A stretch of DNA of 5,472 nucleotides from Armatimonadota bacterium (GTDB lineage Bacteria; Actinomycetota; Acidimicrobiia; Spongiisociales; UBA5794): contig QQUL01000025.1 in the NCBI GenBank assembly GCA_008501565.1, positions 1-5,472 of the forward strand. Direction: 5' to 3'. The notes beneath the pieces are model-generated. The model searched no databases. It saw only the letters and a program-made list of their open reading frames with translations, and was not told the DNA's origin. Made by a program: the position numbers and the translations under genes. Shown here piece after piece: positions 1 to 5,236 of this stretch (positions are counted from its first letter, which is position 1; every line of letters starts with the position of its first letter).

Positions 1-483
1 CGGTGGCGTGAATACCTCGAGGACTGGCGCCTCTACAAGAGCGGCCAGTTCGCCAGCCGAACCAGCATTCCAAGCGACTGGTTTGAGGACATCCCTGCCG
101 GGTGGCGTCTACCGCCTGACTTCCTGACCACGCCTCACCTTGGCGTGGGCGAGACGCTGTTCCGCCTAACCGAGATCTTCCACTTCGCTCGCAACCTCAC
201 TTCGGGTCCGCTTGGCGGGGCGTCGTCGACTATCAACGTTGGGCTGCGCAGAACAGCAGGCCGGTCGTTGTGGGTAGACGACCCTCGGCGGACCGGATTC
301 ATGGTGCCTCCCACTGCAACCGTTGACCGCATAGATCTTGAGCGACACCTGTCGAGTGATCAGCTTCTCGCTGATCCGAACGGGATTGCAGTTGACGCAG
401 CTCTCGAAGTCTTCGAGCTCTTCGGTTGGGATCCCGAAAGGGCAACACTTGTGAACCAGCTAGAGAGCCTCAACCAGATCTAG
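1..483 (+). CDS. 3' end of an unidentified protein (5' truncated by window edge)
   Basis: The frame is open from base 1 to the TAG at 481-483, giving at least 160 residues. No start is needed inside the window: the codons before the GTG at 145 are open and look coding, so the gene most likely begins upstream. The visible part is soluble with no membrane segment. It starts RWREYLEDWRLYKSGQF, is rich in aromatic residues, and ends in an acidic helical stretch (DAALEVFELFGWDPERATL). The 'lYkSGQF' segment faintly recalls the C-terminal region of some bacterial AlbA_2/Schlafen-like ATP-binding proteins. That is memory of a short motif, not a domain match, so I assign no function. It converges on the minus-strand acyltransferase gene with a 117-bp gap and shows no link to the other genes. 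Confidence 0.75.
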   Translation, partial: RWREYLEDWRLYKSGQFASRTSIPSDWFEDIPAGWRLPPDFLTTPHLGVGETLFRLTEIFHFARNLTSGPLGGASSTINVGLRRTAGRSLWVDDPRRTGFMVPPTATVDRIDLERHLSSDQLLADPNGIAVDAALEVFELFGWDPERATLVNQLESLNQI

Positions 484-600
484 GATCAGGCCGTCTTTCG
501 GCGCGGCTACGCCCGCTAGCTGTACACAACCACCCATCACCAGAGTGTCACCAACCTGATGGCTGAGTACATCTAGATTCCGTCCGATGTCTGAGATCGG
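484..600. other. Convergent intergenic gap, no clear feature
   Basis: This 117-bp gap lies between two genes whose 3' ends face each other, so a bidirectional terminator would be expected. I see only weak candidates: a 4-bp stem (490-493 with 499-502, loop TCTTT) and a 6-bp stem CCATCA/TGATGG (534-539 with 557-562) with a 17-base loop. Neither is followed by a T-run. No coding frame or RNA gene is evident. Confidence 0.4.
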
Positions 601-1329
601 TCATCGGTCGTCGGAGTCAGGGCGGTATTCGCCGATTTTTTTGGCGGGAACGCCGCCCACGACGGTGTAGTCGGGGATGTCTTTGGTGACCACCGAGTTG
701 GCTCCCACTATGCATCGGTAACCGATCGTGACCCCGGCCATGAGTACGGCGTTGTAGCCGATCACACAGTTGTCACCGATGCGGACGGGAACACCACCTC
801 GTCCAGACTGAGCGATCGGGACACTGAAGTCATCGAACGGGTGTGTGTGGGTCTCGATCGTGGCTCCCGCGGCGACCATGACGAACGATCCGATGGATAT
901 CTCGGCACGATCGTCAAGCATGACGTATCGGTTGATGAGCGAGTTGTCACCCACCGAGATGTTCGAACCCTTCGAAAACAAGATGTTGTGGTGGAAGGTC
1001 ACGTCCTTCCCGCAATGACGAAAGATCTTCTTCGCAAGCATCTGACGCACCGGAATCGCAAACGACTGGACCATCGATGCTGGTGTCCGATCGAACATGC
1101 GCCAGAACATTGTGTAGAAGAGGTCGGGATCAGGCTCGGGTTCTGGGGCCCGCGCACCCTTGAAGGGGTCCGGCGGAACAGGCACAACCCCGCTGTCGTG
1201 GATGGCGGCTACCAGGCCGTTGGCTTCGTTGAGGAACTCGCTGGCCGAACCGGCCAAGGAGTCGGACTGCACCAATGCGTTGAACTCGCTGAGCAACCGC
1301 TCGACATGGACCGAGCTATCAGACCCCAT
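601..1329 (-). CDS. Left-handed beta-helix (hexapeptide) acyltransferase
   Basis: This 242-residue protein is predicted to transfer an acetyl or other acyl group from CoA to a sugar or similar acceptor, as in the maltose/galactoside O-acetyltransferase (LbH) superfamily. Residues about 108-232 hold hexapeptide turns ([IV]-G-x-x) such as ISVGDNSLIN, ISIGSFVMVA, VRIGDNCVIG and VTIGYRCIVG, and end in the family's closing GGVPAKKI motif (225-232). THTHP at 160-164 supplies the likely catalytic histidine. The first roughly 105 residues are helical, charged and proline-rich (about 48-68) and are not part of the beta-helix. The start is the ATG at 1329; its A is the last base of the upstream glycosyltransferase stop (TGATG), which indicates translational coupling. 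A longer frame exists to 1416 but would run into that gene. The acceptor is unknown; the neighbour suggests a glycan. Confidence 0.88.
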   Translation of the reverse strand: MGSDSSVHVERLLSEFNALVQSDSLAGSASEFLNEANGLVAAIHDSGVVPVPPDPFKGARAPEPEPDPDLFYTMFWRMFDRTPASMVQSFAIPVRQMLAKKIFRHCGKDVTFHHNILFSKGSNISVGDNSLINRYVMLDDRAEISIGSFVMVAAGATIETHTHPFDDFSVPIAQSGRGGVPVRIGDNCVIGYNAVLMAGVTIGYRCIVGANSVVTKDIPDYTVVGGVPAKKIGEYRPDSDDR

Positions 1330-2078
1330 CACGAAGCGATGAGTTCCAGATCGGGTGATGTGTCGGTGGCTTGGGTCCGAAGGACGCCTCGCACGATGGT
1401 CTTTGCATACCCCCACACTACTTCAACCCGTCCCAGGATCCGGCCCCTTCGAGCGCTCATCTTCGAGGTTGCCCCGTTGTAGATCTTTCGGATCGGACGT
1501 TCGACGACACGCATATCGGCCCGGGTGGCGCAGAAGAGCATTTCGAGCTCACTCTCATACCGATCACCGGTCAGTTCCAGGCAGGCAAGCATTGAAGGGT
1601 TCATCACTCGATAGCCCGAATACGGATCCGTGATGTCCGTGCCCAGGATTCGATTCAGCACCACGACCGTCACGCTTCGCACCAGGTAGCGGTTCCATGG
1701 AGTCTTCCCCCTGGCGCCCGATGCGATGTATCTCGAGCCAACAACCATGTCTGCGGTGTCGTCGAGGATCGGCTTGATGAGTTGTGGAATGTGAGCCGGG
1801 TCATGTTGACCATCGGCGTCCATGAAGATCACGCCGTCGAAGGTGCGGTCACGCAGCTGTGCGATGCCGAGTCGGAGGGACGCCCCCTTTCCCTGATTCG
1901 TCTCGGATCGCACAACTGAGCAACCATGCGATGCAGCCACCGCTGCGGTCGCATCGGTCGACCCGTCGTCGACCACGATGATCTTCATGTCATGACCGTC
2001 CACCCTACGCGGCACGAGAGGTAGCAAGGTCGCCAATGCCGCCTCCTCGTTGTACGCAGTCATGATTGTGTAGACCAT
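1329..2078 (-). CDS. Family 2 glycosyltransferase (polyprenyl-phosphate sugar synthase type)
   Basis: This 249-residue GT-A enzyme is predicted to move a sugar from a nucleotide donor to a lipid phosphate or a glycan at the inner face of the membrane. Family motifs are in order: TAYNEE (7-12), VVDDGSTD (35-42) for nucleotide binding, NQGKGASLRLG (61-71), the DADGQHD metal-binding DxD at 87-93, VGSRY (113-117), SGYRVM (154-159) and YESELEML (174-181). This set and order fit the DPM1-like/prokaryotic dolichyl-phosphate mannose synthase branch. There is no C-terminal membrane segment, and the length is normal for the short soluble members. The start is the ATG at 2078. Sequence further upstream in frame is Arg/Ser-rich, crosses the 2123-2157 hairpin and overlaps the next gene, so it is not protein. 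No Shine-Dalgarno precedes the ATG, but a TATGAT box lies 9 bases before it. It is the first gene of an operon with the acyltransferase. Confidence 0.9.
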   Translation of the reverse strand: MVYTIMTAYNEEAALATLLPLVPRRVDGHDMKIIVVDDGSTDATAAVAASHGCSVVRSETNQGKGASLRLGIAQLRDRTFDGVIFMDADGQHDPAHIPQLIKPILDDTADMVVGSRYIASGARGKTPWNRYLVRSVTVVVLNRILGTDITDPYSGYRVMNPSMLACLELTGDRYESELEMLFCATRADMRVVERPIRKIYNGATSKMSARRGRILGRVEVVWGYAKTIVRGVLRTQATDTSPDLELIAS

Positions 2079-2087
2079 CAGTAAACA

Positions 2088-2093
2088 ATCATA
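2088..2093 (-). promoter_or_regulatory. Putative -10 box for the glycosyltransferase-acyltransferase operon
   Basis: On the minus strand TATGAT (5 of 6 with TATAAT) stands 9 bases before the ATG at 2078. Transcription would begin within a few bases of the start codon, which gives a leaderless or near-leaderless mRNA and would explain the missing ribosome binding site. No good -35 hexamer lies 16-18 bases upstream (that stretch is GC-rich), so the call is tentative. Confidence 0.35.
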
Positions 2094-2122
2094 GCCCCGC
2101 CACCCGGTCCGGGTCCCGAACG

Positions 2123-2157
2123 CCGGAGAGCCACACCCTGGGGGTGTGGCTCTCCGG
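2123..2157 (-). terminator. Strong 16-bp perfect hairpin after the exported Ig-repeat gene
   Basis: The arms 2123-2138 and 2142-2157 are perfectly complementary over 16 bp with a 3-base loop (2139-2141). The hairpin begins 46 bases after the stop of the Ig-repeat gene and ends 45 bases before the glycosyltransferase start. It most likely ends or attenuates the Ig-repeat transcript, making the downstream operon separate. Neither strand has a T-run after the stem, so it is not a textbook intrinsic terminator. It could also be a processing or 3'-stabilising element. Confidence 0.6.
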
Positions 2158-2202
2158 AGGCGACTTGCAACGGTGAGTTGGTTTGTGTCGTGGGCTTTCG
2201 GG

Positions 2203-3519
2203 CTAGTGCTCGCCACCGGTGTTGGTGAACGTGAACTTCTTGCTCTCCCCGGTTGACGCATCAACGGTGACGTTGAACGTCTCACCGACGGGAGATCCCT
2301 CGAACGTGACCTTGATCTCCCAATGGCCACTCTCGCCGACCTCGACCCTGCCCGAGCCGTAGTCAGAACCGACTTCGACGACACTGCCCGGCTTGCCTTC
2401 GCCGTAGAAGATGTCGTACGGGATCTCTTCTCCACATGAACCGTACTTCTGGGCTGCCCAGAACTCATAGGTGTGATCGTCGTCTCCGAGATACCAGACC
2501 GTCACGCTGCGCTTCGTCTTGTTGCCGGCCTCGTCGTATGCCTTGAAGGTCAGAACGTTTTCGCCCTTCTTGAGTTCGACCTCGATCTTCCAGTTGTCGC
2601 CGTCGACATGGGCCTTGCGATCGCCGTAGTACACCTTGGCACCAGGCTCGACGCCGCCCTTGACCAGGATCACCCTGTCGTCGGTTTCAGATCCGTCGTC
2701 AGGCGACGTGATCGTGAAATGCGGGGGCGTCGTATCGCCGTCGCCGACATACCACACGGTGATCGACCGGGTGGTCCTGTTGCCTGCACGGTCCTTGGCC
2801 TTGAAGGTCAGAACGTTCTTGCCCTTCTTGAGTTCGACGTCGATCTTCCAGTTGTCGCCGTCGACATGGGCCTTGCGATCGCCGTGGTAGACCTTGGCGC
2901 CCGGCTCGACGGCACCCTTGACCCGGATGACCTTGTCATGGGTTTCGCTGCCATCGGCAGGTGACGTGATTGAGAAGCGAGGGGGTGTCGTATCGGCATC
3001 CTCATCCTCTTTTTCTTCCGGCTGGTCGTAGAAGACGATGACACCGCGGGACGAGTGATTCCCTGCCTCGTCAAATGCCTTGAAACGGAAGAGGTTCTTG
3101 CCTTTTTCAAGCTCAACCTCGATCTTCCAGCTGTCACCTTCGACGAGGGCCTTTCTGTCGCCGAGGAGCACCTTCGCGCCGGGTTCGACGCCGCCAGAGA
3201 TGACAATGACATCGGTGTCAACATGGCTGCCGTTCGTCGGACTCGTAATGGTCAGGAGCGGTGGGGTGGAATCGGTTTTTTTCTTGTCGACCGGTTCCTT
3301 TTCGGCATCCTTTTTGTCGGTTGGAAGGTCGTGGCGGAGCTTTTCCGTGTCGGGAGCTTTTGTCGTCGAAGTTGTTGACTTCTCAACCTCATCGTTCCCA
3401 CCGGTCGCGGGCGCCGAGACTTCTTGAACGAAGGCGCCATTCACACCAGCGATGGCAGCCCCTCCGAGGAACACGAGTAGAAACGCCACGATCGCGGCTG
3501 CAAATGGTTTGCCCTTCAT
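2203..3519 (-). CDS. Exported protein with three tandem Ig-like repeats and a shared C-terminal domain
   Basis: This 438-residue protein has an N-terminal hydrophobic segment (about 7-26) after a KGK start, so it is secreted or anchored by an uncleaved signal; possible cleavage lies after A24 or A29. A charged low-complexity linker follows (about 37-84, Thr/Lys/Asp/Glu-rich). Three repeats come next at about 85-164, 177-257 and 263-343. Each reads TPP, ITSP.dGS, GgVEPGAKV, W-K-I-[ED]-V-E-L, KAxDxAGN, and ends in a beta strand; this is the glucodextranase-B-like/bacterial Ig-like pattern. A different domain (about 351-434) closes the protein and has its only cysteine, C362. That domain matches the C-terminus of the membrane protein encoded at 4316-5236. 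The ATG at 3519 is chosen for the signal sequence and the GAGAGGA ribosome site 7 bases upstream; a frame to 3576 lacks support. It is divergent from the ECF sigma gene and preceded by a promoter-like motif matching the one before that gene. No catalytic motif is seen; binding or surface structure is plausible. Confidence 0.9.
   Translation of the reverse strand: MKGKPFAAAIVAFLLVFLGGAAIAGVNGAFVQEVSAPATGGNDEVEKSTTSTTKAPDTEKLRHDLPTDKKDAEKEPVDKKKTDSTPPLLTITSPTNGSHVDTDVIVISGGVEPGAKVLLGDRKALVEGDSWKIEVELEKGKNLFRFKAFDEAGNHSSRGVIVFYDQPEEKEDEDADTTPPRFSITSPADGSETHDKVIRVKGAVEPGAKVYHGDRKAHVDGDNWKIDVELKKGKNVLTFKAKDRAGNRTTRSITVWYVGDGDTTPPHFTITSPDDGSETDDRVILVKGGVEPGAKVYYGDRKAHVDGDNWKIEVELKKGENVLTFKAYDEAGNKTKRSVTVWYLGDDDHTYEFWAAQKYGSCGEEIPYDIFYGEGKPGSVVEVGSDYGSGRVEVGESGHWEIKVTFEGSPVGETFNVTVDASTGESKKFTFTNTGGEH
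2224..2469 (-). other. C-terminal single-cysteine domain of the exported protein
   Basis: Residues 351-432 form a domain distinct from the three repeats, though it is also beta-rich and possibly Ig-like. Landmarks are YG-S-C (359-362), PYD (367-369), YGEGKPGS (372-379), YGSG (387-390), EVGESGHW (393-400) and FTFT (429-432). It aligns without gaps to residues 221-302 of the protein encoded at 4316-5236. Confidence 0.75.
2491..2991 (-). repeat. In-gene tandem repeat: Ig-like repeats 2 and 3, period 258 bp
   Basis: Repeats 2 (2749-2991) and 3 (2491-2733) are duplicated at DNA level. The segments 2541-2643 and 2799-2901 differ at only 6 of 103 positions, including an identical run of 46 bases (2582-2627 and 2840-2885). 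Repeat 1 (about 3028-3267) has the same protein pattern but is clearly more diverged in DNA, so repeats 2 and 3 are the youngest duplication or have been homogenised by gene conversion. Confidence 0.9.
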
Positions 3520-3526
3520 TGTTACA

Positions 3527-3533
3527 TCCTCTC
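3527..3533 (-). promoter_or_regulatory. Ribosome binding site of the exported Ig-repeat gene
   Basis: GAGAGGA on the minus strand lies 7 bases before the ATG at 3519. It supports this start over the in-frame codon at 3576. Confidence 0.75.
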
Positions 3534-3574
3534 GATTGCGAGTGCGATGCCTTCCGATGCCTCGCGGCGTGCCC

Positions 3575-3612
3575 ACCAGTTACACGCCTCGGCAGTGGTT
3601 GAGGTTTATCCG
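3575..3612 (-). promoter_or_regulatory. Putative ECF promoter driving the exported Ig-repeat gene
   Basis: Read on the minus strand: CGGATAAACC (3612-3603), 15 bases, then GCGTGTAACTGGT (3587-3575). It matches the plus-strand element at 3698-3735 at 20 of 23 motif positions with identical spacing, while the spacer between the blocks matches at only 1 of 15. An AACC-type -35 and a CGTGT-type -10 separated by 16 bases fit the general architecture of ECF promoters. Transcription would start near 3572-3576, giving a leader of about 55 bases that contains the ribosome site at 3527-3533. Confidence 0.65.
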
Positions 3613-3697
3613 GGAGGAGAATTGGGTTCAACGACCCATACCGGCTGCCGATGAATATCCCGTTGACATTGACAGGAAGCGACGGATTCTGGCGCGT

Positions 3698-3735
3698 CGG
3701 GTAAACCCGCGACGACCGTTGTGCGAGTAACAGGT
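3698..3735 (+). promoter_or_regulatory. Putative ECF promoter (autoregulatory) of the sigma factor operon
   Basis: Read on the plus strand: CGGGTAAACC (3698-3707), 15 bases, then GCGAGTAACAGGT (3723-3735). It is the partner of the minus-strand element at 3575-3612. With a -10 at CGAGT (3724-3728), transcription would begin about 3734-3741, at or just before the sigma gene ATG at 3741. The mRNA would then be leaderless or nearly so, which agrees with the poor Shine-Dalgarno there. The core GGGTAAACCC is also self-complementary, so a palindromic operator is a less likely alternative. Confidence 0.65.
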
Positions 3736-3740
3736 AATAG

Positions 3741-4319
3741 ATGACCGTACGGCCGAAACATCGTGTGCCCTCGCAGGCACCAGATGACGGGGGGGAGGAG
3801 ACCCCTTTCGTCCCCGTCATCCGCGCCGTCGAACCGTTTGATCGGTTCTATGCACGGGAGTTTCGGTCGGTTGTCGGTCTTGCCTACGCATTGTCCGGGA
3901 GTCGATCCGGTGCCGAAGATATCGCCCAGGAAGCATTCATTGCGGCCCATCAGAAATGGGACCGAATCGGTTCGTACGACAAGCCTGAGGCATGGGTTCG
4001 GCGGGTCGTTTCGAACCTGTCCGTGTCAAGGTTCCGACGTAGAGCAAGCGAGATCAAGGCGATGACCCGGCTGGCAGGATTCCGATCGGACCATGTCTCG
4101 CTCGGCGAGCTTCCCAGCGAGGCTGACCATTTCTGGGCGCAGGTTCGCAAACTCCCCAAGCGACAGGCCCAGGCAGTTGCGCTCCACTATCTCGAGGACC
4201 TCGCAGTTGCCGATATTGCCGACATCCTCGACTGCAGTCCCTCGACGGTCAAGGTGCACCTCCACAAGGGTCGCCAAGCCCTGGCGGAACGCCTCGACAT
4301 GCCAGGGGGTGAGCTATGA
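3741..4319 (+). CDS. ECF-family RNA polymerase sigma factor
   Basis: This 192-residue sigma-70 family protein directs RNA polymerase to a small set of promoters, here probably including its own. Region 2 spans about 33-101: FDRFYAREFRSVVGLAYAL, then SGAEDIAQEAFIAAHQKW (core binding and -10 recognition), then AWVRRVVSNLSVSRFRRR. Region 4 spans about 131-185: LPKRQAQAVALHYLEDLAVADIADIL and the helix-turn-helix CSPSTVKVHLHKGRQAL, which reads the -35. Region 3 is absent, as in all ECF factors. It resembles the actinobacterial SigE-type family. A proline- and acid-rich N-terminal extension of about 32 residues is unusual. TAG lies in frame directly before the ATG, so translation cannot start earlier in this frame. 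The gene overlaps the next by 4 bp (ATGA), so the two are translationally coupled. The downstream membrane protein is the probable anti-sigma partner. Confidence 0.93.
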   Translation: MTVRPKHRVPSQAPDDGGEETPFVPVIRAVEPFDRFYAREFRSVVGLAYALSGSRSGAEDIAQEAFIAAHQKWDRIGSYDKPEAWVRRVVSNLSVSRFRRRASEIKAMTRLAGFRSDHVSLGELPSEADHFWAQVRKLPKRQAQAVALHYLEDLAVADIADILDCSPSTVKVHLHKGRQALAERLDMPGGEL

Positions 4320-5236
4320 CAACCCTTGATGCGCTCGCACGCCGTTCGGCCACTGCGATCCACGAAAGCGTCGCCTTCGTACCGGTTCGTGTCGGAGGTA
4401 TTCGGCGAGCTTCGAACCAGGTCGTACTCCGTCGATCCCTCGCCTATGCCCTCGCCGGGGCAGCAGCAGCGATTGTGGCGGTCTTCGCCCTCCTGGTTGT
4501 ACCAACTCCGACGAACGAGGTGGCAGATGTCACGCCGACAACCGTCGCGATTCCAACGACGGTCGTTGAAAACCCCGTCGATCCAACAGTTCCATCGACG
4601 GTGCCAGACGGTGCCGTTCCCGTTGTCCCGCCGGTTACGGGATCGAAGCTGCCACCCCGAGCGCAGGCGGCACCGACCATCGCGATTCTGACGCCCGAGA
4701 CTGGCTCGCACACAGCCGAGAAATCGGTTGTGGTCGCTGGTGTTGTCGAGGCAGGTGCAACCGTTTCGACGGCAGGAATCGAACACATTGACGTCACCGA
4801 CGGCCAATGGAGCGTCGGGATTCCGCTCGCCATGGGCGAGAACCTGATCGTGTTTAAGGCGCACGATGGTGAAGGCAACATCGGAAGCGCGTCGGTGACC
4901 GTGTTCAGGGACGAACCTCCGACGACCACCACGACCAAACCTCCAGCCACCACCACGACGACGAAGGCCCCGTCGTGGGAGTTCACGGCGCACAACACCT
5001 ACGGCACCTGTTCCGAAACGCCCCCATACGATGTCTACTACGGAACCGGGAAGCCGGGAACCGTGGTCAACGTCTTGAGTGAATTCGGCAGTGGATCAGC
5101 TGAGGTCCACGAGAACGGCGAATGGAGCGTCAAGGTGTTCTTCCCCGAGGCGCCCGATCATGTCGGGTTCAGCGTGAAGGTCAAGCACTTCGACGGCTCG
5201 AAGAAGATCTTCGAGTTCACCTCGACACCTGAATAG
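4316..5236 (+). CDS. Single-pass membrane protein with Ig-like and shared C-terminal domains; putative anti-sigma factor
   Basis: This 306-residue protein has a short cytoplasmic N-terminus (1-40, net basic near the membrane), one transmembrane helix (about 41-62), and a Thr/Pro/Val-rich linker (63-119). One Ig-like domain (about 120-197) follows the same pattern as the repeats of the divergent protein: ILTPETGS, VVEAGATV, W-S-V, MGENLIVFKAHDGEGN. A Thr linker (201-220) leads to the C-terminal domain (221-304) with its only cysteine, C232. The start has AGGGGG 6 bases upstream inside the sigma gene, and the 4-bp overlap with that gene implies coupled synthesis. The position directly after an ECF gene and the topology suggest an anti-sigma factor that holds the sigma factor at the membrane. 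However, the cytoplasmic part is only about 40 residues and lacks the HxxxCxxC zinc-binding motif, so the sigma contact is inferred from context. It could instead be a regulon member with a structural role. Confidence 0.9.
   Translation: MTTLDALARRSATAIHESVAFVPVRVGGIRRASNQVVLRRSLAYALAGAAAAIVAVFALLVVPTPTNEVADVTPTTVAIPTTVVENPVDPTVPSTVPDGAVPVVPPVTGSKLPPRAQAAPTIAILTPETGSHTAEKSVVVAGVVEAGATVSTAGIEHIDVTDGQWSVGIPLAMGENLIVFKAHDGEGNIGSASVTVFRDEPPTTTTTKPPATTTTTKAPSWEFTAHNTYGTCSETPPYDVYYGTGKPGTVVNVLSEFGSGSAEVHENGEWSVKVFFPEAPDHVGFSVKVKHFDGSKKIFEFTSTPE
4916..4975 (+). repeat. Low-complexity Thr/Pro linker (ACC/ACG codon repeats)
   Basis: Residues 201-220 of the membrane protein contain two runs of five Thr separated by KPPA and followed by KAPS, encoded by alternating ACC and ACG codons. 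Such linkers are common in extracytoplasmic actinobacterial proteins and are possible O-mannosylation sites. It joins the Ig-like domain to the C-terminal domain. Confidence 0.8.
4976..5224 (+). other. C-terminal single-cysteine domain of the membrane protein
   Basis: Residues 221-303 match the last domain of the exported protein at 2203-3519. Shared landmarks are YG-T-C (229-232), PYD (237-239), GTGKPGTVV (243-251), FGSG (257-260), EVHENGEW (263-270) and FEFT (299-302). Over residues 221-304 I count 41 of 84 identities with no gaps. Confidence 0.75.

Noticed and set aside
490..562. Short stems in the 484-600 gap as a bidirectional terminator
   Set aside because: Stems of 4 and 6 bp with long loops or no T-run are expected by chance.
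1330..1416. Upstream start for the acyltransferase at 1416
   Set aside because: It would overlap the glycosyltransferase by 88 bases and add a low-quality Arg/His-rich leader; the TGATG junction at 1329 is a normal coupled start.
841..1482. 213-codon plus-strand frame opposite the acyltransferase
   Set aside because: It is antisense to a protein with clear hexapeptide motifs; composition is typical of a shadow frame in GC-rich DNA.
2079..2093. Five-codon upstream frame (ATG ATT GTT TAC TGA) overlapping the glycosyltransferase start
   Set aside because: It has no ribosome site and coincides with the TATGAT box; if that is the -10, this frame is not transcribed.
2158..2202. AAACC on the minus strand after the Ig-repeat gene as a third sigma-dependent promoter for the glycosyltransferase operon
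   Set aside because: The bases at the required distance do not match GCGWGTAACWGGT, so only half of the motif is present.
1329..2468. Long open frame extending the glycosyltransferase to 379 residues
   Set aside because: The extra N-terminus is Arg/Ser-rich, crosses the 2123-2157 hairpin and overlaps the 3' end of the Ig-repeat gene in another frame; the GT2 fold begins at the ATG at 2078.
2473..2964. Plus-strand frame with its own apparent internal repeat, opposite the Ig repeats
   Set aside because: The repetition only mirrors the 258-bp DNA duplication of the real minus-strand gene; no signal or domain is visible.
3663..3674. Tandem TTGACATTGACA resembling -35 hexamers
   Set aside because: No TANNNT-like -10 lies 16-19 bases downstream (GC-rich there); the ECF-type motif 25 bases further on explains the promoter better.
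3695..3714. Imperfect inverted repeat around GGGTAAACCC as an operator
   Set aside because: The matching element on the other strand (GGATAAACCTC) is not palindromic, so symmetry is probably incidental to the shared -35 block.
4187..4998. Two long minus-strand frames (268 and 184 codons) opposite the sigma and membrane protein genes
   Set aside because: They are antisense to genes with strong domain support; the Val/Gly/Arg-rich composition reflects the complement of Thr/Pro codons.
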